Source: an uncultured Subdoligranulum sp. (GTDB lineage: Bacteria; Bacillota; Clostridia; Christensenellales; CAG-314). Taken from it: a stretch of DNA of 23,194 nt. Every line of letters starts with the position of its first letter. The stretch's first letter is position 1. The stretch lies in contig CABUZX010000020.1 in the NCBI GenBank assembly GCA_902496185.1, positions 1 through 23,194 on the forward strand. The letters are read 5' to 3'. A program made the position numbers and the translations under genes. Below, one piece after another: positions 8,277 through 15,527 of this stretch. Below the pieces are notes generated by a model, which was not told the origin of the DNA, made no database searches, and saw only the letters and a program-made list of their open reading frames with translations.

Positions 8277-9584
8277 TTACTTACCCAAACAAAACTTGCT
8301 AAAAATTGCGTCCACTACAATTTGCATATCCGTATTGCCCGTGACTTGTCCCAAATATTGCCAAGCTTGACGTATTTGAGACGCCACCAAATCGACGGTT
8401 GCTCCTTTTTTGACGAGCTCAAGCGCCTCCCGTAGGTTTTTTTGAGCTTGTTTTAGACATTCTTCGTGCCTTTGTCCCGTCAACAACAGTGGCGCGGACA
8501 TAATTTGCTCTCCACCCACCTTGTCGTAAATCTTTTTAAGCAATTCTTGCACGTTTTGCCCCGTCTTTGCAGAAACGACGATATCCGCTCCGTCGGTCTT
8601 TTTGTTTATATCCGCTTTGTTTCGTACTATGATTTTGGGCGTATCCTGCTCGTAAGCCGTCATATCGGCGTCACTTTGCGCGTCGTCTATCACCAAAAGC
8701 AACAAATCCGCTTGTTGCATAGCTTTTTTTGCGCGCAACACTCCTATTTTTTCCACCTCGTCTGCCGTTTCTCTCTGACCTGCAGTGTCAACGAAGGTAA
8801 GTTTCAAACCGTTGAAATCAATACTTTCTTCTAACGTATCTCTGGTCGTGCCTTTTACCGAAGAAACTATTGCCCTGTCAAACCCCACTATTGCGTTGAG
8901 TAAACTGCTTTTGCCAACGTTTGTGTCGCCTACTATAGCTATAGTTACGCCGTGTTTTGCCGTTTTGCCGTGTTTTGCGGTGGACAAAATATTTTCCGTT
9001 TCCATCAAAACGTCTTTGACGATTTTTTCAATATGCGGGAGCTCCGTTTGTTCGAGATCTTCTTCGGGATAATCAAGCGTAGCCTCAAGCCTTGCCAAAG
9101 CGTCGGTTAGTTTTTCTTGCAAAGCCGTAGTAATTTTGCCCAATTTGCCTTCTGCAAGTATACTCGACGCTCTTAAGGAAGCAAAACTTTCGGCGTTTAC
9201 AAGGTCGGCGAGACCTTCCGCCTTTGAAAGGTTGGTTTTGCCGTTTAAGTACGCGCGTGAAGTAAACTCGCCGTTTTGCGCCAATCTAAACCCTAAACCA
9301 AACAAAACCTCCATAACCTTTTTTATCAACGGAATACTGCCGTGCAAATGAAGTTCTGCCATTTCTTCGCCCGTATAACTTTTTGGCGCGTCGAAAAAAA
9401 CCATCATTGCGCTGTCCGTCAAACCGTCAATAGTCAGCTTGCCGTATTGCAAATAGTTTGGTTTTTTAGGAAAGGGCGCAAACACGCCTTTTAAGGCGTC
9501 CTTCGTACCGCATCCGCTCATCCTTAAAATTGCAACAGCGCTTTTTGTTACGCCCGTTGCCAACGCCAAGATTTTTTCTCCCAT
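8277..9584 (-). CDS. mnmE: tRNA modification GTPase MnmE (TrmE)
   Basis: GTPase partner of MnmG in wobble-uridine modification. It has an N-terminal folate-binding domain, a helical domain and an inserted G domain. The P-loop GDTNVGKS is at residues 219-226, DTAG at 266-269, NKAD at 322-325, and the C-terminal C-L-G-K (432-435) contains the conserved catalytic cysteine. At 435 residues it is slightly shorter than the usual 450-460. The start gives the family N terminus, but the nearest Shine-Dalgarno-like AAGGA lies about 14 bases upstream, which is unusually far. A strong terminator separates it from jag, so it may have lower or independent expression. Confidence 0.97.
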   Translation of the reverse strand: MGEKILALATGVTKSAVAILRMSGCGTKDALKGVFAPFPKKPNYLQYGKLTIDGLTDSAMMVFFDAPKSYTGEEMAELHLHGSIPLIKKVMEVLFGLGFRLAQNGEFTSRAYLNGKTNLSKAEGLADLVNAESFASLRASSILAEGKLGKITTALQEKLTDALARLEATLDYPEEDLEQTELPHIEKIVKDVLMETENILSTAKHGKTAKHGVTIAIVGDTNVGKSSLLNAIVGFDRAIVSSVKGTTRDTLEESIDFNGLKLTFVDTAGQRETADEVEKIGVLRAKKAMQQADLLLLVIDDAQSDADMTAYEQDTPKIIVRNKADINKKTDGADIVVSAKTGQNVQELLKKIYDKVGGEQIMSAPLLLTGQRHEECLKQAQKNLREALELVKKGATVDLVASQIRQAWQYLGQVTGNTDMQIVVDAIFSKFCLGK

Positions 9585-9618
9585 AATCCGCTTTTGTCGT
9601 CCTTTTTTATATCAAAAC

Positions 9619-9643
9619 AAAAAGTAGGCTAACCGCCTACTTT
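9619..9643 (-). terminator. Rho-independent terminator between jag and mnmE
   Basis: AAAGTAGGC and GCCTACTTT pair perfectly (9 bp) around a five-base loop, followed on the minus strand by a T-rich run. The hairpin begins inside the jag TAA stop codon, so translation of jag to its end could interfere with its folding. It splits what is otherwise the continuous rpmH-to-rsmG cluster. Confidence 0.82.
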
Positions 9644-10385
9644 AAAATCTTTTTTTCGTCTTTGTGCGATAAACAAAATTGAGTTGCTTGCGCTTTGGAC
9701 GGTTGTCTTGCGCAGGCGTCGTTAATTCCGTCGTTTCTTCTGCCGTTGTGTCCAAAGTTGGCGTGCGGTGTTTTTTGTTGTAATTATTAAATCCGCGTTT
9801 TTGAATAACGATATATCTAAACGGCTCTGCTCCTTCGCTATGAGTTTCTACCTGAACGCTATCTTTAAGCGCGGAATGAAGAATTCTTCTTTCGTAAGAA
9901 TTCATTGGTTCTAAACGAACTTTTCTGCCTGTACGAATAACCTTTTGTTCAAGATTTTTTGCCAATTTTTCCAACGTTTCGGCGCGTTTTTGCCTATAAT
10001 TGTTGCAATCAACTATTACCTGTTTAAAACTTTCTTCCGCTTTGACGGAAATAGCCGTTAAAAACCGCAAACTTTCAAGAGTATCGCCCCTGTGTCCGAT
10101 AATATCACCCGATTTGTCGCAAATAATATTCAAAAGCACGGTTTTTTCATCTTCCGTCTTTTCTACCTTTGCGTCAAAACCAGCTTTTGTCAAAACAGTT
10201 TGCAAAAACTCTTGATATTTGTTGCCTTCCGTTTGTTTTTTCCACATTTCTATTTTGCAAGCTTTAAACAATCCACCGGCGCAAATAACCTCATACTCTA
10301 CGTTTTCCTCGGTGGTATCGAGCTTTTTTAATCCTTGCAAAATTGCGGTTTGAAGGTTTCTTCCGCTCGCAATAATTTTTTCCAT
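9642..10385 (-). CDS. jag: Jag/KhpB-type RNA-binding protein
   Basis: Cytoplasmic RNA-binding protein. In Gram-positive bacteria KhpB (Jag/EloR) acts with KhpA in control of cell elongation and small-RNA function, and the gene typically follows yidC. It has the Jag N-terminal domain (about residues 1-50), a KH domain with IGHRG at 96-100, an R3H domain (about 140-205, with YERRILH), and a basic, Thr/Lys-rich tail. The length of 247 residues is normal. GGAG lies just upstream of the ATG, one base after the end of yidC, indicating tight coupling. Confidence 0.94.
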   Translation of the reverse strand: MEKIIASGRNLQTAILQGLKKLDTTEENVEYEVICAGGLFKACKIEMWKKQTEGNKYQEFLQTVLTKAGFDAKVEKTEDEKTVLLNIICDKSGDIIGHRGDTLESLRFLTAISVKAEESFKQVIVDCNNYRQKRAETLEKLAKNLEQKVIRTGRKVRLEPMNSYERRILHSALKDSVQVETHSEGAEPFRYIVIQKRGFNNYNKKHRTPTLDTTAEETTELTTPAQDNRPKRKQLNFVYRTKTKKRF

Positions 10386-10386
10386 C

Positions 10387-11664
10387 TTATCTCCTATAAC
10401 TTACTTCGTTTTTTATAACACTTTTGCGTTTTGCTACGATATTGTTTATTATCGGTGTTTCTACAAAATTAAACAAAATATTAATCATATTGCTTGCTAC
10501 CAAATACAACGCAAACGCAGCGGAATAAAACAAAGCAAATACACCCATCATAATAGGCATAATAAACATCATTGTTTTTTGTTGGCTTTTTGCGCTTTCT
10601 GCCTGAGCGCCGGTACCCAACGTACCTTGATTTTTGTTTCCTATAAAAGTGGTAAACATACTGAGCGCTATTGCAAGAACGGGCAAAATGAGCAAGCCGT
10701 TCCACATACCGCTACCGTACCCCAGGGAACTTTTTACTTCTTCGTACTCAAGCGCTTGAGTTGCGTCTTCCATATCGAAGCAACTTTCAGGATTTTCAAA
10801 GGCTTTGTAAATATCTTCGTAAATTTTTTCCGTTGTCAATCCGTCTATATTACTGTTACCTGACAATGCTCCCGCAAAGGAATTGAGATTTTCCGGCATA
10901 ACTTTTTGCCAATTGTCGCTACGCCACAAACTTTTAATCCACAAAAAACCTTCTCTATTTTCTTCAAAAGACAAAATCGCGCTTTTTCTTGCTTGTTTTT
11001 GCGCTTTTTGGTTTATTTCCTGATAACCTTGTTCTAAAGCGGTCTTTTCTTCTCCCGTAAACTCTTCTTTGTGTTGAGCGTAATAAATATAAGTAACCTT
11101 ATTTCCGTTTAAATCTACGACTTGGCTTTCGGCAGTGCCGTATTCGTTTATTACGTTATAATACTCGGTAAGATACGCTTTTTGAATATTTTGATATACC
11201 TGTATATTAAGAGTACTACTACAGTTGTTTAATCCTTGAAACATAATGATAAACACCACCATAGTAACCAACGTCGGCAAACAAGACGCCATTGGATTGT
11301 AGCGGTATTTTTTCATCAATTTTTGTTTTTCCGTATTTGCGGCTTGAGGATTATCCCCGTACGCTTTATCGATTTTTTGCATAATCGGCGTAATTTCTTC
11401 CATGATTTTGCTGTTTTTCTTCATAGAATATTTTTGCCAAAAATCCAAAGGTAACGTCAATAACCTTAATATAAGAGTAAATAGAATAATAGTCCAGCCG
11501 TAATTACCCAACCAGTTGAACATCCCCATCAACATTTGGGATATCCAATTTGGGTTAGGCTTAAAGTCAACTACTATTTTATCAAGTCCGACCAAACCCC
11601 ATTGTTCCAACGTTTGTCTTATCGGTTCCAACCAGTTTGTCAGAAGTTGCGTTAAATTGACCAT
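10387..11664 (-). CDS. yidC: YidC/Oxa1 membrane protein insertase with enlarged external loop
   Basis: Inserts and folds membrane proteins, alone or with SecYEG. The groove arginine R67 lies in the first core transmembrane segment (LFTLILRLLTLPL), followed by the cytoplasmic charged hairpin, the NPMASCLPTLVTM segment, and the C-terminal pair of hydrophobic segments. At 425 residues it is far longer than typical Gram-positive SpoIIIJ/YidC (about 260). The extra length is a hydrophilic stretch at about residues 150-320, between core segments 2 and 3, on the outer face of the membrane. It retains the FLWIKSL element usual in this loop. There is no lipoprotein signal. The start has GGGAG upstream and overlaps the end of yidD by 13 bases. 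Confidence 0.93.
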   Translation of the reverse strand: MVNLTQLLTNWLEPIRQTLEQWGLVGLDKIVVDFKPNPNWISQMLMGMFNWLGNYGWTIILFTLILRLLTLPLDFWQKYSMKKNSKIMEEITPIMQKIDKAYGDNPQAANTEKQKLMKKYRYNPMASCLPTLVTMVVFIIMFQGLNNCSSTLNIQVYQNIQKAYLTEYYNVINEYGTAESQVVDLNGNKVTYIYYAQHKEEFTGEEKTALEQGYQEINQKAQKQARKSAILSFEENREGFLWIKSLWRSDNWQKVMPENLNSFAGALSGNSNIDGLTTEKIYEDIYKAFENPESCFDMEDATQALEYEEVKSSLGYGSGMWNGLLILPVLAIALSMFTTFIGNKNQGTLGTGAQAESAKSQQKTMMFIMPIMMGVFALFYSAAFALYLVASNMINILFNFVETPIINNIVAKRKSVIKNEVSYRR

Positions 11665-11894
11665 TTAATAACTCCCTTAAAATTGTACGGTACGGCGTCA
11701 AATCCGCCTTTACACCACGGCGTGCATCTCAACAATCGTTTTAACGTAAGCCAACTGCCTTTAAAAAAACCGTGGTTTAAATAACTTTCCATTGCGTAAA
11801 CCGAGCAAGTAGGCGTATATCTACATACTTTTGGTTTTATTTTTGATACCGTAGCTTTGTAAAGTTTCAACAAAGCAATGCACAAATATTTCAT
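11652..11894 (-). CDS. yidD: Membrane-protein insertion efficiency factor YidD
   Basis: Small (80-residue), basic, probably membrane-associated factor that helps YidC-dependent insertion. The family signature CRYTPTCSVYAMESYLNHG is present at about residues 24-42, followed by the second cysteine-containing block RCTPWCKGGFDAVP. It lies between rnpA and yidC and overlaps yidC by 13 bases, as is typical. The Shine-Dalgarno sequence is weak (purine-rich AAAAAAGA). Confidence 0.95.
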   Translation of the reverse strand: MKYLCIALLKLYKATVSKIKPKVCRYTPTCSVYAMESYLNHGFFKGSWLTLKRLLRCTPWCKGGFDAVPYNFKGVIKWSI

Positions 11895-11956
11895 TGTCTT
11901 TTTTAAAAGAAATTCTTTTTACTAATTTGCCTAATATTTTGTTTTTGTTGCTTTAA

Positions 11957-12313
11957 TTAAAAATTTTGTTTCGTTTTTTCCAACAACTCCAAAGCGCTGT
12001 TTTTTAATACGCAAAACTCCGGCGCTTCGTTTGCGTAAAAACGGGGTCGGAATATATAAGTACCGGCTTGTATTTGCTCTGCTACTTGCGAACAAATGGT
12101 TTTGAGTTGTCTACGCAATTTGTTGCGTTTTACGGCTTTGCCGTACTTTCCGCTGATATTAAAACCAAATTTTGCCGTATCTTTTATCGTTTTTTGTTGT
12201 AAAAAATTGTTTTTAACAAAAATGAGAGTAAGCGTCTTGTTTGTTACGACACTCCCCTTTTTGTAAGTTTGTTTATATTGTAAATTACTTTTTAATCTGT
12301 AAATTTTTTTCAC
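11957..12313 (-). CDS. rnpA: RNase P protein component
   Basis: Protein subunit of RNase P, which removes 5' leaders from precursor tRNAs together with the RNA rnpB. The signature KAVKRNKLRRQL is at residues 59-70. The length of 118 residues is normal. The start is GTG, only two bases after the rpmH stop codon, with no separate strong Shine-Dalgarno site. Translation is probably coupled to rpmH, as in many bacteria. Confidence 0.95.
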   Translation of the reverse strand: MKKIYRLKSNLQYKQTYKKGSVVTNKTLTLIFVKNNFLQQKTIKDTAKFGFNISGKYGKAVKRNKLRRQLKTICSQVAEQIQAGTYIFRPRFYANEAPEFCVLKNSALELLEKTKQNF

Positions 12314-12315
12314 TC

Positions 12316-12450
12316 TTATGCAGAAAGCTTTTTGCGTCCCTTATTACGTCTGCGAGCCAATGTTCTTCTTCCGCCGGTTGTTTTCATTCTTTTACGGAAA
12401 CCGTGTACCTTATTACGTTGTCTTTTTTTAGGTTGATACGTTCTCTTCAT
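12316..12450 (-). CDS. rpmH: Large-subunit ribosomal protein bL34
   Basis: 44-residue, very basic ribosomal protein of the 50S subunit. My translation starts MKRTYQPKKRQRNKVHGFRK and ends RKKLSA, matching bL34 along its full length. AAAAAGGAG lies nine bases upstream of the ATG, and a consensus promoter lies at 12517-12545. It is the first gene of the rpmH-rnpA-yidD-yidC-jag operon. Confidence 0.98.
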   Translation of the reverse strand: MKRTYQPKKRQRNKVHGFRKRMKTTGGRRTLARRRNKGRKKLSA

Positions 12451-12516
12451 TTATAGAAACTCCTTTTTGAGTAAAATTTTGTTTGTTTTTTTTGCGCCTT
12501 TTACTTAGGCTGAAAT

Positions 12517-12545
12517 ATTATATTGTTTTTTCCTTTTTTTGTCAA
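12517..12545 (-). promoter_or_regulatory. Strong promoter of the rpmH-rnpA operon
   Basis: On the minus strand TTGACA (12540-12545), a 17-base A-rich spacer, and TATAAT (12517-12522): a perfect consensus match. It lies just past the end of dnaN, so rpmH is not dependent on dnaN transcription. I see no hairpin terminator between dnaN and this promoter. Confidence 0.9.
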
Positions 12546-12571
12546 TAATTTTCGACTGTTTTTTTTATTTG

Positions 12572-13675
12572 TTAACCTACAAGCCTTACGGGTAGTACCA
12601 AATAGAGACAATCGTCGCTGTCACAAGGCGTAATTGTTGAAGGTGAAACGGAGCTTGTAAAGTTTATTTTTACAAATTCGTTTTCTAACACTCTCAAACA
12701 ATCGGCTATATAACGCGCGTTAAAAGCAATATTAAGATCTTTGCCCTTTAGACTGATACTCACGTTTTCCTTAATGTTGCTCATTTCGGAAGTACCTTTT
12801 ATCGTCATTACGCTTTCTCTTATCTCCAACTTTACGAGATTGTTTTTTTCCTGTCTACTTGGGAGACTTGCTCTGTCAAGGCTTTCTTCAAACTGATTTT
12901 TATTTATTACGACGTTTGTCTCGTATTCTTCAGGCAAAAGTTGTTTGTAATTAATATACTCGCCGTTTATCATATGAGTTGAAATTTCCATATCTTTAAG
13001 TTTGAATATAGAATATTTTTCGTCTATATAAATTTGCGCCTGTTCGTCGTTAGATTCTAAAAGTTTTGCTATTTCGTTTAAACTCCTTGACGGAATAATT
13101 ACCTTTTTGTACTCCGTTTTTTCCGTCAATGTTTTTTTGTTTAACGCCATACGATAACCGTCAAGCGCAACGGTAGTTAAACAAAGCCCGTCAAACTCCA
13201 TAAAACAGCCTTTTAATACGGGTCTGCTGTCATCTTGAGATACGGCAAAAATCGTTTTTTCTATCGTGTCTTTTAGGTCTCTTTGTAAAATCGTTATTTT
13301 GTCCGAGCCTTTTTCTTTTACCGTATAAGGATAATCCGTTTTGTCAAGCAACTGAATAAAACCTTCGTTGTCACCGTATTTAATTCTCAATTGATTTTTT
13401 TCGTTATTAAAAAGCTCTATTTGTTGATTTGTTAGTTTGCGGACATATTCTCCTAAAAATTTGCCCGGTACGAGTATTTCCCCTTCTTCCGTAATTTCGG
13501 CTTTTATTGTTTTTTGTATTGAAATTTCCGCATCAGCGCCAAATAAAGTAACTTGATTATTTTTTGCAGTGATTTTTATACCTTCAAGTATAGGATTTAC
13601 TGCTTTTTGCGGTAACGCTCTACTTACTTTGTTTATAGCGTCGCTCAAATCTAAACCGTCGCATATAAGTTTCAT
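12572..13675 (-). CDS. dnaN: DNA polymerase III beta sliding clamp
   Basis: Ring-shaped clamp that tethers replicative polymerase to DNA. It has three repeated clamp domains in 367 residues, the usual length, with the family blocks SRPVLKGCFMEF, TTVALDGYRMAL and the C-terminal LVLPVRLVG. A strong GGGAGG (13684-13689) precedes the ATG. The unusual point is orientation. In most Bacillota dnaN follows dnaA on the same strand; here it reads away from dnaA, upstream of and parallel to rpmH, with oriC between the two. Confidence 0.97.
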   Translation of the reverse strand: MKLICDGLDLSDAINKVSRALPQKAVNPILEGIKITAKNNQVTLFGADAEISIQKTIKAEITEEGEILVPGKFLGEYVRKLTNQQIELFNNEKNQLRIKYGDNEGFIQLLDKTDYPYTVKEKGSDKITILQRDLKDTIEKTIFAVSQDDSRPVLKGCFMEFDGLCLTTVALDGYRMALNKKTLTEKTEYKKVIIPSRSLNEIAKLLESNDEQAQIYIDEKYSIFKLKDMEISTHMINGEYINYKQLLPEEYETNVVINKNQFEESLDRASLPSRQEKNNLVKLEIRESVMTIKGTSEMSNIKENVSISLKGKDLNIAFNARYIADCLRVLENEFVKINFTSSVSPSTITPCDSDDCLYLVLPVRLVG

Positions 13676-13730
13676 TAAGTTTTCCTCCCAAATTTTTGTC
13701 GTTTTTGTTTAAATTAAACTTTCTTTTGAT

Positions 13731-13761
13731 TAGTAGTATTAGTAGTAGGGATTGTGTAAAT
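13731..13761 (+). promoter_or_regulatory. DnaA-trio-like element with adjoining DnaA box (unwinding element)
   Basis: TAG TAG TAT TAG TAG TAG occupies 13731-13748, then GG, AT, and a degenerate DnaA box TGTGTAAAT (13753-13761, complement of the TTATCCACA type). In the basal unwinding system described in Bacillus, a DnaA box, a short GC spacer and repeated 3'-GAT-5' trinucleotides lie in this order and let DnaA load on one strand. The polarity here matches. Opening would proceed toward dnaN into the T-rich stretch 13691-13730. Assignment is by motif only. Confidence 0.72.
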
Positions 13762-13826
13762 GTTGACAACTCTAAAAAAGGATATAATTTTGCTTTTAAT
13801 TAAAAGGAAATATCAAAAAAAAGCGT

Positions 13827-13901
13827 TGTGAAAAACCTTTGTATAAATAGATTGGTTGTACACATTTTGTACCAAAAAAAACGAAAGTTTTATATGGATA
13901 A
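13827..13901. promoter_or_regulatory. Degenerate DnaA-box cluster
   Basis: Three sites each differ by one base from TTATNCACA: TGTGAAAAA at 13827-13835 (reverse orientation), TTGTACACA at 13856-13864 (forward) and TATGGATAA at 13893-13901 (reverse). Their spacing is about 30 bases from start to start. Weak boxes are common in origins, where they bind ATP-DnaA cooperatively. Confidence 0.55.
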
Positions 13902-14038
13902 CTTTTAAGACGTCGTTATTATACAACAAAAATTTATAAAAATCAAGTGTAAAAAAAAACAACGCAAAAAAAGAGAAAAAAAAACTAATAAACAACTAAA
14001 AAAAAGAAAAAAGTCAAAAAAAAATCCATACAATCGTA

Positions 14039-14066
14039 TTGACAAAATAAATACCTGTGATAAAAT
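14039..14066 (+). promoter_or_regulatory. dnaA promoter
   Basis: TTGACA (14039-14044), a 16-base spacer and TAAAAT (14061-14066) with an extended -10 TGA just upstream. A DnaA-box-like TGTGATAAA (14056-14064, two mismatches) overlaps the -10, which would allow autorepression by DnaA. AAAAGGA lies six bases before the dnaA ATG. Confidence 0.8.
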
Positions 14067-14098
14067 AAAATTACAAAAAAAATAAAAAAGGAAAAAAT

Positions 14099-15460
14099 AT
14101 GACCACAGCACAAGTATGGAAAAATATTTTAATAGAAATACAGGCAAAAGTTACGGCTTTTGCGTATGAAACATGGATTGAAGCAATCGAACCTATTTGC
14201 ATCCACGAAGATAATATAGTATTGCTGTGCGAGAGTTCTGCAAAAAAAAGAGTTGTAGAAGAAAGATACGCTGATTTAATACTTGAAAGTAGTAAAAAAG
14301 TTATACCAAACAACGTTGGAGTAATTTTTATTTTAGAAAACGAGCGCGAAAAGTACGAAAAATACTCTCAAGAAAAGGTTATAGAAGTAAATCAGGAAAA
14401 TATTATTATACAGGAAACAAACAACACTTTTTCGCCAAAATGTACTTTTGACAACTTTATAGTAGGCAAAAGCAACGAATTTGCAGCCGCTGCGAGTAAA
14501 GCAGTAGCGCAAAACCCGGGTATGAAATATAATCCTTTGTTTATTTACGGTGGAGTCGGTCTTGGAAAAACCCATTTACTAAACGCAATAGGAAATCATA
14601 TAATAAAAACAAAACCGAAACTCAAATGTATGTATATCAGTTGTGAAAGATTTACAAACGAGCTTATAGAAGCGTTGCGCGGAAATAAACACAACGACGA
14701 AATGAAGGAATTTAGAAAAAAATATCGTAGTGTCGACGTTTTAATGATAGACGATATACAATTTATAAGCAAAACGGTATCCACGCAAGAAGAGTTGTTT
14801 CATACTTTTAACGATTTGTATTATCAGGATAAGCAAATTATTATTTGTTCAGACAGACCCCCGCAGGAAATTTCACCGCTGGAAGAACGTTTACGCACGA
14901 GATTTCAAGGCGGTGTAGTAGCCGATATTACCGAACCTGATAAAGAAACGCGTATTGCGATACTTAAAAGCGAAGCTCACGCCGAAAAACAAAATATAAA
15001 AGACGACATTTTGCAAATGATTGCTGACAGAGTAACTACTAATATTAGAGAAATGAAGGGAGTTTTGACAAAAATTATTTGTTACGCGCAACTTATTTGT
15101 AAAAACGTCAATGATATAGACGTGGTTAATTCTGCTCTCAAAGATTATAACGAAGATAAATCAGAGTTGGTAACTATTGACAAAATTGTCGAAAGCGTAT
15201 GTAAATATTATCCAAATATTACTAAATCCGACCTTATAGGCAAAAAGAAAACTAAAGAAATTGTCGAACCTCGTCAAATGTGTATTTACTTGATAACGGA
15301 ACTTCTTACTATGCCACTTTTATCTATAGGTCAGTATTTTGGCGGAAGAGACCATACGACAATAATGCACGCAAGAGACAAAATGACGGAACTCGTTGCA
15401 AATAATCCAAAATATACAACACAAGCAAAAGATATAAAAGACATGATTTACGGCAAATAA
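14099..15460 (+). CDS. dnaA: Chromosomal replication initiator DnaA
   Basis: AAA+ ATPase that binds DnaA boxes, opens the origin and recruits the helicase. Domain I (about residues 1-80) begins TTAQVWKNILIEIQ. It is followed by a short domain II, then the AAA+ core with Walker A GGVGLGKT at 151-158 and Walker B LMIDD at 215-219. Domain IV carries the DNA-binding signature GRDHTTIMHA at about 416-425. The length of 453 residues is normal. AAGGA before the ATG and the promoter at 14039-14066 support the start. The gene is followed by a hairpin and cvpA, not by dnaN and recF as is usual. Confidence 0.98.
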   Translation: MTTAQVWKNILIEIQAKVTAFAYETWIEAIEPICIHEDNIVLLCESSAKKRVVEERYADLILESSKKVIPNNVGVIFILENEREKYEKYSQEKVIEVNQENIIIQETNNTFSPKCTFDNFIVGKSNEFAAAASKAVAQNPGMKYNPLFIYGGVGLGKTHLLNAIGNHIIKTKPKLKCMYISCERFTNELIEALRGNKHNDEMKEFRKKYRSVDVLMIDDIQFISKTVSTQEELFHTFNDLYYQDKQIIICSDRPPQEISPLEERLRTRFQGGVVADITEPDKETRIAILKSEAHAEKQNIKDDILQMIADRVTTNIREMKGVLTKIICYAQLICKNVNDIDVVNSALKDYNEDKSELVTIDKIVESVCKYYPNITKSDLIGKKKTKEIVEPRQMCIYLITELLTMPLLSIGQYFGGRDHTTIMHARDKMTELVANNPKYTTQAKDIKDMIYGK

Positions 15461-15488
15461 TCAATATTTATAAAAACGTAAGAAAAAT

Positions 15489-15514
15489 GAACAAGTAATA
15501 CCTTGTTCGTTTTT
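15489..15514 (+). terminator. Rho-independent terminator or attenuator between dnaA and cvpA
   Basis: GAACAAG (15489-15495) and CTTGTTC (15502-15508) form a 7-bp stem with a six-base loop, followed by a T run to 15514. The cvpA Shine-Dalgarno AAGGAG starts at the very next base, so any transcript reaching cvpA must either pass this hairpin or carry it in its leader. Confidence 0.78.
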
Positions 15515-15527
15515 AAGGAGATTAGGT

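Larger units (their letters stand above)
13676..14098. other. oriC: Chromosomal origin of replication (oriC)
   Basis: This 423-bp gene-free gap between divergent dnaN and dnaA is the most A/T-rich long stretch of the window. From left to right it holds the dnaN leader, a TAG-trinucleotide run of DnaA-trio type (13731-13748), a DnaA-box-like site (13753-13761), a 14-bp palindrome (13793-13806), three further degenerate DnaA boxes (13827-13835, 13856-13864, 13893-13901), an almost T-free A-rich tract (about 13946-14023) and the dnaA promoter. Gene orientation switches here from minus to plus, as expected where two replication forks diverge. I saw no perfect TTATCCACA box. Origin function is inferred from context and motifs. 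Confidence 0.85.

Noticed and set aside
13763..13788. Plus-strand promoter TTGACA ... TATAAT inside oriC
   Set aside because: The hexamers are good but the spacer is only 14 bases, too short for sigma-A, and no gene follows before dnaA's own promoter.
13813..14313. Minus-strand open frames across oriC and the start of dnaA
   Set aside because: They consist of Phe/Leu-rich translations of A tracts, have no ribosome binding sites, and overlap a certain gene on the other strand.
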